DNA of 64,000 bases from Hyphomicrobiaceae bacterium (lineage in GTDB: Bacteria > Pseudomonadota > Alphaproteobacteria > Rhizobiales > Devosiaceae). Under the pieces are notes generated by a model. It was not told the DNA's origin. It saw only the letters and a list, made by a program, of their open reading frames with translations, and ran no database searches. Position 1 is the stretch's first letter. Every line of letters begins with the position of its first letter. This document shows, piece by piece, positions 1 to 8,680 of the stretch. The stretch lies in NCBI GenBank assembly GCA_020638065.1, contig JACKJG010000005.1, positions 62,001 to 126,000 on the forward strand, written 5' to 3'. The position numbers and the translations under genes were made by a program.

Positions 1-133
1 CATCATCGGGGCACCCAGCCTTCAGCGGCTATATGCCGAAGGGCTCGCACGAAAAGGCTTGCAATCGATTACAATTGATGCGACCGAGGCCACAATTGCC
101 GGACTTAAGGCCGCGCGGGAGCAGATTTCTTGA
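1..133 (+). CDS. dgoK: 2-dehydro-3-deoxygalactonokinase, C-terminal end (partial)
   Basis: The frame is open from the window edge (codons begin at base 2) to a TGA at 131-133. It encodes about 43 residues, beginning IIGAPSLQRLYAEGLARKG and ending AAREQIS, which resembles the C-terminal end of DgoK-type sugar kinases. This kinase would phosphorylate 2-keto-3-deoxygalactonate to the 6-phosphate, the substrate of the next gene. The stop overlaps the TTG start of dgoA (TTGA), indicating translational coupling. The identification rests on a short tail plus the dgoA neighbour, so it is probable rather than certain. Confidence 0.7.
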   Translation, partial: IIGAPSLQRLYAEGLARKGLQSITIDATEATIAGLKAAREQIS

Positions 134-756
134 GCAATCCCCTACCTTTGATCGCGATCCTGCGCGGCATCGAGCCACCCGAGGTCATCGCTGTTTGCGA
201 ACAGCTCATCTCCGCCGGCATTTCCATGATCGAGATCCCGCTCAATTCGCCGCGCGCCCTTGTGTCGATCGAACATGCCGCGCCGCATTTCGCCAGTCAG
301 GCGGATATTGGCGCCGGCACGGTCCTGTCCATCGCAGATGTAGAGGCCGTTCACGAAGCGCGCGGAGCCTTCATCGTGTCGCCGGACTGCAATCCCGCAA
401 TTATTGGCCGCACACTGGAACTCGGAATGCAGTCCTTTCCCGGTGTCATGACCCCGACCGAAGCCTTCGTCGCCATCCGCGCAGGTGCGACCGGCCTCAA
501 GGTCTTCCCAAGCGAGATCATCGGACCAGCCGGCATCAGGGCCATGCGCGCAGTCCTGCCCAAGGAGGTGCCGGTCTATGCCGTCGGCGGCGCCAATCCG
601 GACAATTTTGCCGATTATGTCGCTGCCGGTGCCGATGGTTTCGGGCTGGGGTCGTTTCTCTATGTTCCCGGACGCAGTGCCGCCGAAGTCGGCCAACGCG
701 CCCGTGACGCCGTTTTTGCCCTTGAAGGAGCGCTCAATGCCAAACGACATGGCTGA
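130..756 (+). CDS. dgoA: 2-dehydro-3-deoxy-6-phosphogalactonate aldolase
   Basis: A 208-residue class I aldolase of the KDPG/KDPGal family, which cleaves 2-keto-3-deoxy-6-phosphogalactonate to pyruvate and glyceraldehyde-3-phosphate in the cytoplasm. Visible family marks are LRGIEP near the N-terminus, the general-base Glu35 in MIEIPLNSP, and the Schiff-base Lys124 in GLKVFPSE. The length is normal. The TTG start overlaps the stop of the upstream kinase by four bases and the 3' end overlaps the lactonase start by 20 bases, so this is a tightly packed operon. The KDPG aldolase Eda is the main alternative; the kinase tail and lactonase favour the galactonate enzyme. Confidence 0.88.
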   Translation: MSNPLPLIAILRGIEPPEVIAVCEQLISAGISMIEIPLNSPRALVSIEHAAPHFASQADIGAGTVLSIADVEAVHEARGAFIVSPDCNPAIIGRTLELGMQSFPGVMTPTEAFVAIRAGATGLKVFPSEIIGPAGIRAMRAVLPKEVPVYAVGGANPDNFADYVAAGADGFGLGSFLYVPGRSAAEVGQRARDAVFALEGALNAKRHG

Positions 757-1615
757 ACTGTTCATCGATTCCCAAAACTCACTGGGCGAAGGGCCCTTGT
801 GGCATCCCGGACGCCAACAATTATTCTGGTTTGCCATTCACGACGGCGAGCTCTTTGCTGCAAGCACTCAGGGCGAAATCGAGGGCAACTGGAGCTTCGG
901 CGAGCCAGCCGCAGCCGCAGGCATCATCGACGACAATGCCCTCGCCGTGGCGACCGCGAGCGGCCTCTATCGTCTCGATCTCGCGAGCGGCGCAAAGTCG
1001 CTTATTGTCAGCATTGAGGAGAATGACCCCCTCACCCGCACCAATGATTCACGGGTCGGTCCGGGCGGTGGCTTCTGGATCGGCACCATGGCGCGTTCCG
1101 AAAAAACGCCATCAGGCAGCGTATATCACTTCCGCCATGGCAAGCTGACGCGCATAAAATCGGGCATCTACATCCCCAACGCCACCAGCTTTTCGCCCGA
1201 TGGCACAATCGCCTATTTCGCCGACACGCCCGACGGGCTGATCCTGAAGTGCCCGATTGATCCCCAAACTGCCATGCCAACCGGCGACTTCACCCTGTTT
1301 CGCGACACACGCGGGGAGCCGGGCCACCCCGATGGCGCCGTTGTCGATTCCGAGGGCTACGTCTGGAACGCGCGCTATGGTGGGGGATCCGTCATCCGCT
1401 ACACGCCTGCAGGTGAGATCGACCGGATTATCGAGGTGCCTGTTCCCAACACCACCTGTCCCGCATTCGGCGGACCTGATCTCAAAACGCTTTACATCAC
1501 CACGGCCCATCAGCAGATGAGCGACGCCGACCGCGCCAGATTTCCGCTTTCCGGATCGGTTTTCAAAATCGAACTGGATATCGCCGGACAGGCCGAAATC
1601 CCGGTTGCACTCTAG
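737..1615 (+). CDS. SMP-30/gluconolactonase family sugar lactonase
   Basis: A 292-residue six-bladed propeller lactonase. It carries the metal-site Glu in SLGEGPLWHP, the Asn in IPNATSFSPDG and the Asp in GHPDGAVVD, plus the NDSRVGPGGGFWIGTM strand typical of SMP-30/LRE proteins. The ATG at 737 is preceded by GAAGGAG six bases upstream and lies inside the dgoA 3' end. From context it probably opens galactono-1,4-lactone (or a related aldonolactone such as arabinolactone) feeding the dgoK/dgoA route. Substrate is inferred from neighbours; the fold and hydrolase class are clear. Its stop overlaps the comEC stop tail to tail by four bases. Confidence 0.85.
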   Translation: MPNDMAELFIDSQNSLGEGPLWHPGRQQLFWFAIHDGELFAASTQGEIEGNWSFGEPAAAAGIIDDNALAVATASGLYRLDLASGAKSLIVSIEENDPLTRTNDSRVGPGGGFWIGTMARSEKTPSGSVYHFRHGKLTRIKSGIYIPNATSFSPDGTIAYFADTPDGLILKCPIDPQTAMPTGDFTLFRDTRGEPGHPDGAVVDSEGYVWNARYGGGSVIRYTPAGEIDRIIEVPVPNTTCPAFGGPDLKTLYITTAHQQMSDADRARFPLSGSVFKIELDIAGQAEIPVAL

Positions 1616-3750
1616 GGGCGAAAAACCCGATCCGGATTGGGGATGGCATACGCAATGTCGAGACCGTCTGGTGTGATGCGGATAGCGTGCACCCCGTAGC
1701 GAACCAGTTCCTGACGGTCGATTGCCTTTGCCCCGCGCGAAGCGCACCAGATCGGGGCATAAAGATCGGTCACCACGATCCCGCCTTCCGCGCAGTCTTC
1801 TGCGAACGCATCGTCGCTTTTGACAATTGCGATGGTCTTTTCACCGGATGCCCCCACGCAGCCCAAAGGATCGCACGTATCTGTTGGGCCGACCGAAACA
1901 ACTGGCAGCCCGTAGGCTTGCCGCCAGGCATCGGTCACAAAACTGCCGGTGCCGCCGGACATCAGCACGTATTCGTCGCCCTGCCTGATTGCGACGGCAC
2001 TTGTACTGTCCGAAACCAGAAGGTCCGGTGCACCCGTAGTGCCAAAGAGAAGGACAAGCGGCAGACTAATCACCGCCGGCACCAGCCGCCAGCGCGATTT
2101 GATGACCGCAACCCCCAATAAAGCGAAGGTGACAATCGCCAGCGCCCCGGCGGTATAGATCGGTGGGCGCCATCCGCCAGGCTCGAGGCCAACCACAAAG
2201 CGAGCGATGTCCAGCATCCACTCAATTCCGGTGGTCGAAACGTTGAACAACAAGCCATCAAGACCGAATGGCATGAACAGGAGACCCAGAAACGCCGACG
2301 GCAAGATGATCATGCCGACGATTGGCAATGCCAACATGTTGGCGAGGACACCGAGCGGGGCTGCGTTTTGAAAGTGATAGCCCGCAAAGACGGCCGTCGC
2401 GAGGCCCGCAATCAGGCTGGTCAGCGCCAGGCCGGCCACATAGGCAAGGACTCTCCGGGCCAGCCCGCCACCGGCAAGATGTTTGGGCGGAAAACTCTCA
2501 AAAACCGCAACGAGTGCCAGCACGGCCGCAAAACTGAGCTGAAAGCCGGGGCGGAACAGCGAGGCAGGGTCGGTCACCAGCACAAATAGTGCAGCGAGAG
2601 CGACGTTTCTGAGTGTGATGGCACGCCGATCGAAAAGGACGGCGACGAACACCAGCGCCAGCATAAGGGAGGCGCGCACCGCAGAAACCGAGGCACCGGA
2701 CAGGCCCAGATAGATCAGTGCGACGGCCAGGCCAAACACGGCACTGATCTTCTTGACGTCGAGTTTGAGGCTCAACTGATGGCCAAGGGCCAACAGCATA
2801 CGCATGGCCGCAAAGGCGCCGCCGGCGACAAGCGTCAGATGCAGGCCGGAAATCGCAAGAACGTGCGCGAGTCCGGACTTCGCCATATCGCTTCGCAAAT
2901 CCTCGGAAATCTGCGATTGGTCACCAATAATCAGGGCCAACAGAACATCCTGCGCCTCGCCTTCGGTCACGGAACGCAGCCGACTGCCAATATTCTTCCG
3001 CCAGTCGCTCAAAAGCTTCGCCGGCGACCATGTGTCTGGATCGCGCTTCGTCAGGCTTAATGGCCCGATCGCGGAAGCATATGCGCCAATTCCATCAAAA
3101 TAGGACTGAAATTGCGGATCATACCCGCCCGGAGTCGCTGGGCCGGGAACCGGATATAGCCGCAACCGAACCGTGACGCGATCACCCGCGCTCATCTCTG
3201 GCGTCTCTCGCGCGAAAACCCGCACGAACCTCACCCCTGCGAGCGCCTGCGGCAGCGCAGCGTTCTCGTCACGCAACTCTTCAAGAATGAAGCGGCTCTC
3301 TGCATCAGTTTGCGAAATGACGGTCCGGATCGTCCCCGTCGCGTCAAGCGTTACCGGGTAGGCCAGCATGTTCGTTCCGAAGAACATGGCTTGCGTCCCG
3401 ACAATGACGACACCCCCGAAAAGTGCCGACAAGCAGCAAAAAAGAACAAATAGCCAGCTGTTGAATCTGAGCAAGTAAACAAGAATGAGCGCAAGGATCA
3501 GTGCGCCGGCCCACATCAGAAGGCTTGGATCAACGTCCAGACTTGCCCAGACGCACATGCCAGCGATGAGAAAAAACGGAATGATCAGGATGAGGCGCCG
3601 CTCGGCGATCAGCCAATCTGCCAGCCCGGAAACCAGTGTCCAGAGCGCAGGAGGCGCCGATTGCTGGCCAAATGTCTGGGGTGCCCGCGGTCCATGCCCG
3701 TCGGACCAGCGCTGAACCGGCCGGTGCAATTGTTCGCCTAGCTCCGCCAT
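1612..3750 (-). CDS. comEC: ComEC/Rec2-family DNA uptake channel protein, short form
   Basis: A 712-residue polytopic membrane protein. An N-terminal hydrophobic pair is followed by a DUF4131-like periplasmic domain (roughly residues 90-220) and the Competence membrane domain with SGLAHVLAISGLHLTLVAGG and LSGASVSAVRASLMLALVF. The family forms the inner membrane channel for single-stranded DNA in transformation. The ~150-residue C-terminal part shows no HxHxDH metallo-beta-lactamase motif, so the nuclease-like domain of longer ComEC proteins is absent or degenerate. No other competence genes are nearby. It is divergent from gltX, whose start lies about 75 bases away. Confidence 0.85.
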   Translation of the reverse strand: MAELGEQLHRPVQRWSDGHGPRAPQTFGQQSAPPALWTLVSGLADWLIAERRLILIIPFFLIAGMCVWASLDVDPSLLMWAGALILALILVYLLRFNSWLFVLFCCLSALFGGVVIVGTQAMFFGTNMLAYPVTLDATGTIRTVISQTDAESRFILEELRDENAALPQALAGVRFVRVFARETPEMSAGDRVTVRLRLYPVPGPATPGGYDPQFQSYFDGIGAYASAIGPLSLTKRDPDTWSPAKLLSDWRKNIGSRLRSVTEGEAQDVLLALIIGDQSQISEDLRSDMAKSGLAHVLAISGLHLTLVAGGAFAAMRMLLALGHQLSLKLDVKKISAVFGLAVALIYLGLSGASVSAVRASLMLALVFVAVLFDRRAITLRNVALAALFVLVTDPASLFRPGFQLSFAAVLALVAVFESFPPKHLAGGGLARRVLAYVAGLALTSLIAGLATAVFAGYHFQNAAPLGVLANMLALPIVGMIILPSAFLGLLFMPFGLDGLLFNVSTTGIEWMLDIARFVVGLEPGGWRPPIYTAGALAIVTFALLGVAVIKSRWRLVPAVISLPLVLLFGTTGAPDLLVSDSTSAVAIRQGDEYVLMSGGTGSFVTDAWRQAYGLPVVSVGPTDTCDPLGCVGASGEKTIAIVKSDDAFAEDCAEGGIVVTDLYAPIWCASRGAKAIDRQELVRYGVHAIRITPDGLDIAYAIPNPDRVFRP

Positions 3751-3826
3751 CGGCTGCGCCCTTGTCCCCGCGTTGCACTATGATAAACACGCGCCGACAC
3801 AACCACGCAATCTCGGGAAAATCTCC

Positions 3827-5242
3827 GTGACAACAAAGGTGATCACGCGCTTTGCGCCCTCGCCCACCGGCTATCTGCACATTGGCGGCGCACGCACAGC
3901 CCTCTTCAACTGGGCCTTTGCCCGCAAGCATGGCGGCAAGATGCTGCTGCGGATTGAAGATACCGACCGCGCGCGGTCGACCGAAGCCGCAAAAAACGCA
4001 CTGCTGGATGGCCTGAGCTGGCTTGGCATTCACTGGGACGGCGACCCGATTTCGCAGTTCGAACGTGCCCAAAGGCATGCCGAGGTCGCGCACGAACTGG
4101 TGCGTTCCGGCAAGGCCTATTACTGCTATGCGACGCCTGAAGAACTCACCGAAATGCGCGAGGAGCAGAAGGCAAAAGGCCTGCCTCCGCGCTACGATGG
4201 CCGCTGGCGGGACCGCGACCCGTCAGAAGCACCAGAAGGTGTCGAACCCGCCATCCGCATCAAGGCTCCGCTTGAAGGCGAGATCGTCATCAATGATCAT
4301 GTGCAGGGCCGCGTGGTCTTCAAGGCCGAGAACCTCGACGACTTGATCATTCTTCGTTCGGACGGCACGCCAACCTATATGCATGCCGTAGTGGTCGATG
4401 ATCACGACATGGAAGTAACCCACATCATCCGCGGTGACGATCATCTCACTAACACGGCGCGTCAGATGGTCATCTACAACGCCATGGGCTGGGATGTTCC
4501 GGAAACCGCTCACGTTCCACTCATCCACGGGCCCGACGGTGCCAAGCTTTCCAAGCGCCACGGCGCGTTGGGTGCCGACGCCTATCGCCGGCTGGGCTAT
4601 TTGCCCGATGCGATCGTCAACTATCTTGCCCGGCTGGGTTGGTCCCACGGCGATGATGAAATCTTCAGCCGCGATCAGTTGGTCGAGTGGTTTGACATTG
4701 ACGATCTGAACAAGGGCGCTGCCCGTTTTGATTTCGCCAAGCTTGAAAGCCTGAACGGGCATTATATCCGGGCCGCCGCACCCGCGAGCCTTTTCGCCAA
4801 TATGCGCGATCTGGCCCATGAACTGGAGTGGGCACAGGACGCAAAGGGGCTTGAAGACAATGAGCAAACCATTTTGGCCGCCCTGCCTGACCTGCAGCCG
4901 CGAGCCAAGACCGTAGTAGAACTCATCGAATTGGCCCGCTTTGTTTACGCTCAGCGTCCGCTCCCGATCGCCGAGAACGCGCAAAAACACCTCGGTGAAG
5001 AAGAAGGCACGATGATCTCAGAGATAGTCACGCGCCTTGAAGCGTTGTCAGACTGGGACGCCGGAAGCATAGGCGCCCTGATCCGGTCCTTTGCCGAAGA
5101 AAAGGAACTCAAGCTTGGCAAGGTTGCCCAGCCCCTGCGGGTCGCGCTGACCGGGCAAACAGTGTCACCTGGCGTGTTCGAAGTCATGCAATTGCTGGGT
5201 AAGCCAGAAAGCCTCGCGAGGCTGTCGGATCAGGCAAAATAG
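3827..5242 (+). CDS. gltX: Glutamate--tRNA ligase
   Basis: A 471-residue class I glutamyl-tRNA synthetase that charges tRNA-Glu (and in many alphaproteobacteria tRNA-Gln before amidation). The HIGH-type motif is YLHIGGAR close to the N-terminus and the KMSKS-type motif is KLSKRHG; the C-terminal helical anticodon-binding region follows. The GTG start at 3827 is preferred over an upstream ATG at 3773 because family proteins begin just before ITRFAPSPTG. The longer start would add 18 atypical residues. It precedes gltA by 160 bases, an arrangement common in this class. Confidence 0.95.
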   Translation: MTTKVITRFAPSPTGYLHIGGARTALFNWAFARKHGGKMLLRIEDTDRARSTEAAKNALLDGLSWLGIHWDGDPISQFERAQRHAEVAHELVRSGKAYYCYATPEELTEMREEQKAKGLPPRYDGRWRDRDPSEAPEGVEPAIRIKAPLEGEIVINDHVQGRVVFKAENLDDLIILRSDGTPTYMHAVVVDDHDMEVTHIIRGDDHLTNTARQMVIYNAMGWDVPETAHVPLIHGPDGAKLSKRHGALGADAYRRLGYLPDAIVNYLARLGWSHGDDEIFSRDQLVEWFDIDDLNKGAARFDFAKLESLNGHYIRAAAPASLFANMRDLAHELEWAQDAKGLEDNEQTILAALPDLQPRAKTVVELIELARFVYAQRPLPIAENAQKHLGEEEGTMISEIVTRLEALSDWDAGSIGALIRSFAEEKELKLGKVAQPLRVALTGQTVSPGVFEVMQLLGKPESLARLSDQAK

Positions 5243-5402
5243 CTGCATTTGGCCCCATTTGACCGCCAGCGCGCGACCTTCTCAGTTGCGTGTGAATGCC
5301 AAATCATATACCCAACGCATACCGGGCGTCCGGGGCCCTCTTCGCGGGGCCGATGCGCAGAAAATCTACGCCGACCCATTCCACTGTTTCAGGAGATAGC
5401 CC

Positions 5403-6695
5403 ATGTCTGATCAGACAGCAAAACTGACGATCGGAGACGAAACCTATGAGTTTCCGGTGTTGAGTGGCTCGGTCGGGCCGGATGTCATCGACATTCGTTC
5501 GCTATATGCCAAAACAGGCCGGTTCACATACGATCCGGGCTACACTTCGACTGCGGCCTGCGACAGCACCATCACCTACATTGACGGCGACAAGGGCGAA
5601 TTGCTCTATCGCGGCTATCCCATCGATGAACTGGCCGAACAATCCCACTATCTCGAAGTCTGCTACCTGCTGCTTTACGGCGAATTGCCGACGCAAGCGC
5701 AGATGCAGGATTTCGAAGGCCGCGTGACCCGTCACACGATGATCAACGAACAGATGCAGTTCTTCTTCCGTGGCTTCCGCCGCGACGCGCATCCTATGGC
5801 GATCATGTGCGGCGTGGTTGGCGCGATGGCCGCGTTCTATCACGACTCCCTCGACATCTCCGACAACGATCAGCGCGAGATCGCCTCGATCCGGATGATC
5901 GCGAAAATGCCGACCATCGCGGCAATGGCCTACAAATATTCGATCGGCCAGCCGTTCGTTTATCCGCGCAACGAGCTGAGCTATTCCGCCAATTTCCTGA
6001 ACATGTGCTTTTCGGTCCCGGCCGAGAAATACGAAGTCAACCCGATCCTCGCCCGTGCAATGGATCGCATCTTCACGCTGCACGCAGACCACGAACAGAA
6101 TGCTTCAACCTCGACGGTCCGCCTTTCCGGATCGTCGGACGCAAATCCCTTTGCCTGCATTGCCGCCGGCGTCGCCTGCCTCTGGGGGCCGGCCCATGGC
6201 GGCGCCAATGAGGCTGCACTGAACATGCTGCGTGAAATCGGATCGGTGGACCGCATTCCCGAATTCGTGGCGCGCGCCAAAGACAAGTCGGATCCGTTCC
6301 GACTGATGGGCTTTGGCCACCGTGTTTACAAAAACTACGATCCGCGCGCCAAGGTGATGCAGGAGACGGCGCACGAAGTGCTTGACCTTCTGGGCGTCGA
6401 AAACAACGAAACCCTTCAGGTTGCGCAGGCGCTGGAGAAAATCGCGCGCGAAGACGAATACTTCATCGAACGCAAGCTCTATCCGAACGTGGACTTCTAT
6501 TCGGGTATCATCCTCGATGCGATCGGCTTCCCGACCTCGATGTTCACCGCCATATTTGCAATGTCCCGCACCGTCGGCTGGATTGCGCAATGGAAGGAAA
6601 TGATCGGCGACCCACAAAAGAAGATTGGCCGGCCACGCCAGCTCTATCAGGGCGCCGGCCCCCGGCCCTATGTGAATGTGGATAGCCGCAGCTAG
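5403..6695 (+). CDS. gltA: Citrate synthase (type II)
   Basis: A 430-residue hexameric-type citrate synthase condensing acetyl-CoA and oxaloacetate at the entry of the TCA cycle. The catalytic residues sit in WGPAHGGANEA (His), GFGHRVYKNYDPRAK (His) and VDFYSGI (Asp). The N-terminal part carries the small beta-rich domain of the Gram-negative type. The ATG follows an AGGAG about seven bases upstream. The gene ends ten bases from the convergent lpxB stop, and its likely terminator (6728-6760) lies inside the lpxB coding region. Confidence 0.97.
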   Translation: MSDQTAKLTIGDETYEFPVLSGSVGPDVIDIRSLYAKTGRFTYDPGYTSTAACDSTITYIDGDKGELLYRGYPIDELAEQSHYLEVCYLLLYGELPTQAQMQDFEGRVTRHTMINEQMQFFFRGFRRDAHPMAIMCGVVGAMAAFYHDSLDISDNDQREIASIRMIAKMPTIAAMAYKYSIGQPFVYPRNELSYSANFLNMCFSVPAEKYEVNPILARAMDRIFTLHADHEQNASTSTVRLSGSSDANPFACIAAGVACLWGPAHGGANEAALNMLREIGSVDRIPEFVARAKDKSDPFRLMGFGHRVYKNYDPRAKVMQETAHEVLDLLGVENNETLQVAQALEKIAREDEYFIERKLYPNVDFYSGIILDAIGFPTSMFTAIFAMSRTVGWIAQWKEMIGDPQKKIGRPRQLYQGAGPRPYVNVDSRS

Positions 6696-6704
6696 GCCTG
6701 TCGC

Positions 6705-7850
6705 CTAATACGCGGAATTCAGGTGAGCCAGAATTCGGTTTTCCGGGTTCTGGCTTTTTTCATCGGCCTCGCCGGACTCCATGATATCGATCATGCGCCG
6801 GAATGACTTCTTCTGTGCCACACGCTTTTCAGCGGACTGCAGCAAGCCATCCAAATTTTCGTACGCAGCTTGCGGGTCGGCGCGCTCCATCAGGAGTTCG
6901 GGAACGGCATCCTCGTTGAGAATGATGTTCGGCAATCCCGATCGCAAATTCCCCAATTGCCGTTTCTTGCGGGCCTGGGCGCTGTCCATGACGTAGACAA
7001 TCACCATAGGGACGCCGGCCACGGCCAATTCCAGCGTGGCAGTACCGGAAACGGCCAACGCGGCAGCAGATTTTGCAAGCAGACCAGCGCGTTTTCCACG
7101 GTCCGCGACCACCTCAACCGGCACACCCCAGTCAGCGACTTCGGTCTCGATACGCCGTTTGCTCGCTTCGAGACACGGTAGAACGAATGACATGTCCGGC
7201 CGTTCCGCCCGAACCTTTCGAACAACCTCCCGGAAAAGCGGCAAATGACGTCGCAGCTCGCCGGCGCGGCTACCCGGATAAAGCGCGACCACACTCGTTT
7301 CTGCCCCTTCTTGGCTTGCTGGTGGCCGCTCCCGGACCGCCGGATGCCCGACATAACTTGTTTTGGGACCGCCCAGCTTTCTCATGATCTTGGGCTCGAA
7401 CGGCAGAATGGCCAGTACCTCGTCAAAAAGCGCCCGATAGGCCCTCGCCCGTTCCGGTGCATAGACCCACACCGTCGGCGCCACATAGAGCAGAATAGGT
7501 TTCCTGAAACCTTTGGCCCTGAGCCGCTTCGCGACTCGTCGGGAAAACTCCTGAGAATCGATGAGAATCACAGCATCCGGATTCTTGTCGAGAATGTATC
7601 GCACCGTCTGGCTGATGCGCCGAAAGACGAGAGGCAACCGTGCCAATACGTCCCAGAGACCCATCACGCTAAGGTCAGACATCGGGAACAGCGAAAAAAG
7701 CCCCTGTTCCGCCATCGCTTCGCCACCGACGCCGAGCCATTCGACATCCACGCCGCGCTGATCGAAGCGCGACATCAAATCGGCACCAAGCCGGTCGCCA
7801 GACGCTTCTCCGGCCAGAATAAAGATTGCGCGATTGGCTGAGGTCAACAT
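6705..7850 (-). CDS. lpxB: Lipid-A-disaccharide synthase
   Basis: A 381-residue GT19 glycosyltransferase that joins UDP-2,3-diacylglucosamine and lipid X into the lipid A disaccharide at the inner membrane. The N-terminal AGEASGD motif and LYPGSRAGE in the second Rossmann half are visible. The ATG at 7850 is chosen because it overlaps the lpxI stop (TGATG) and family homology begins there. Upstream in-frame codons would add about 107 residues of unrelated arginine-rich sequence. It is the last gene of the lpxD-fabZ-lpxA-lpxI-lpxB run. Confidence 0.96.
   Translation of the reverse strand: MLTSANRAIFILAGEASGDRLGADLMSRFDQRGVDVEWLGVGGEAMAEQGLFSLFPMSDLSVMGLWDVLARLPLVFRRISQTVRYILDKNPDAVILIDSQEFSRRVAKRLRAKGFRKPILLYVAPTVWVYAPERARAYRALFDEVLAILPFEPKIMRKLGGPKTSYVGHPAVRERPPASQEGAETSVVALYPGSRAGELRRHLPLFREVVRKVRAERPDMSFVLPCLEASKRRIETEVADWGVPVEVVADRGKRAGLLAKSAAALAVSGTATLELAVAGVPMVIVYVMDSAQARKKRQLGNLRSGLPNIILNEDAVPELLMERADPQAAYENLDGLLQSAEKRVAQKKSFRRMIDIMESGEADEKSQNPENRILAHLNSAY
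6728..6760 (+). terminator. Intrinsic terminator for gltA, inside the lpxB 3' end
   Basis: CCAGAA pairs with TTCTGG around an inner CGG-TTTT-CCG hairpin, followed by C and six T on the plus strand. It lies 33 bases after the gltA stop and within the antisense coding sequence of lpxB. Confidence 0.6.
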
Positions 7851-8680
7851 CAGATATCGGGATGGGCTGCAAGAATGGTTATGCCGAGCGCGTCCGCCAG
7901 TTCGAGGACTTCTGCCCGGTCCGCCAGAAGCGCATTTTCGGCGTGAAGACAGATGAGCCCAATTCCGGCGCTCGCGGCATTGCGTAACGTCTCCGCTCCA
8001 ATCGTGGGCAGGTCGACGCCGGCCGGTTGGTTCGGTTTGCGCGCCTTTGCCAGTGCCAGCTGGGCGGGCCGTACATCGACCAGCCCTTGCTGCCGGAACT
8101 GCGCGACCCTGCCGATCAGCAGGTCGGTGCCCCCGATGTCTTCCATGGCGATGACACGGCCCGAGGCGCAAACGACGGCCTGGCCCAGATCAAAACTTCC
8201 AGCCTTTCTTGCGCTCGCCAGCGCATATTCGCAAAGCGTCCACTGTTCCGCGTCAGGCTGCGGCCCGGCAATGTGCCCCGCGCCCACCGCAAGCCCATCG
8301 ATCAGTTCGTGCACGCCGAGAATTTTGGCACCGGTCATACGTTCGACAACGGGCAGTCCGCGCGCCAGGCCGATGTCACCGGATTTGCCGCCAGCCCGGT
8401 TCCCGCCAAACCAGGACATCACGCGCTGCAATCCACCCCGATGGCGATCGCTCAGACTGACGGAGCCCACAAGGCAGATTCGTTCGGGACGAAAGGCACG
8501 CACGCGCCAGATCATTCTCAAAGGCCGGCCTGGATCGACCCGTTGGGTGAAGTCGCCAGATATGTCGGATCGATCGGTAGCAAGGAAAAGACCGACTTCG
8601 TATCCCTTTTTGCGGGCAGCCTCGATCGCCTCCGCCACCAGTCCGCCATCACCCGCAACTATTGCCAGGCGTGCGGTCAT
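7850..8680 (-). CDS. lpxI: UDP-2,3-diacylglucosamine diphosphatase LpxI
   Basis: A 276-residue LpxI (DUF1009) protein, the alphaproteobacterial replacement for LpxH, which hydrolyses UDP-2,3-diacylglucosamine to lipid X. The N-terminus LAIVAGDGGL and the C-terminal catalytic-domain stretch QPAGVDLPTIG, which contains the family's essential Asp, are present. It sits between lpxA and lpxB with four-base and one-base overlaps, the usual place for this gene in the class, and no lpxH is seen in the window. Confidence 0.95.
   Translation of the reverse strand: MTARLAIVAGDGGLVAEAIEAARKKGYEVGLFLATDRSDISGDFTQRVDPGRPLRMIWRVRAFRPERICLVGSVSLSDRHRGGLQRVMSWFGGNRAGGKSGDIGLARGLPVVERMTGAKILGVHELIDGLAVGAGHIAGPQPDAEQWTLCEYALASARKAGSFDLGQAVVCASGRVIAMEDIGGTDLLIGRVAQFRQQGLVDVRPAQLALAKARKPNQPAGVDLPTIGAETLRNAASAGIGLICLHAENALLADRAEVLELADALGITILAAHPDI

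Noticed and set aside
5243..5402. Promoter for gltA around 5283-5315
   Set aside because: TTGCGT and TATACC are present, but the spacing is short (about 15) and neither hexamer is strong enough to claim.
7851..8171. N-terminal extension of lpxB by about 107 residues
   Set aside because: It overlaps lpxI entirely, and the sequence before MLTSANRA is not LpxB-like.
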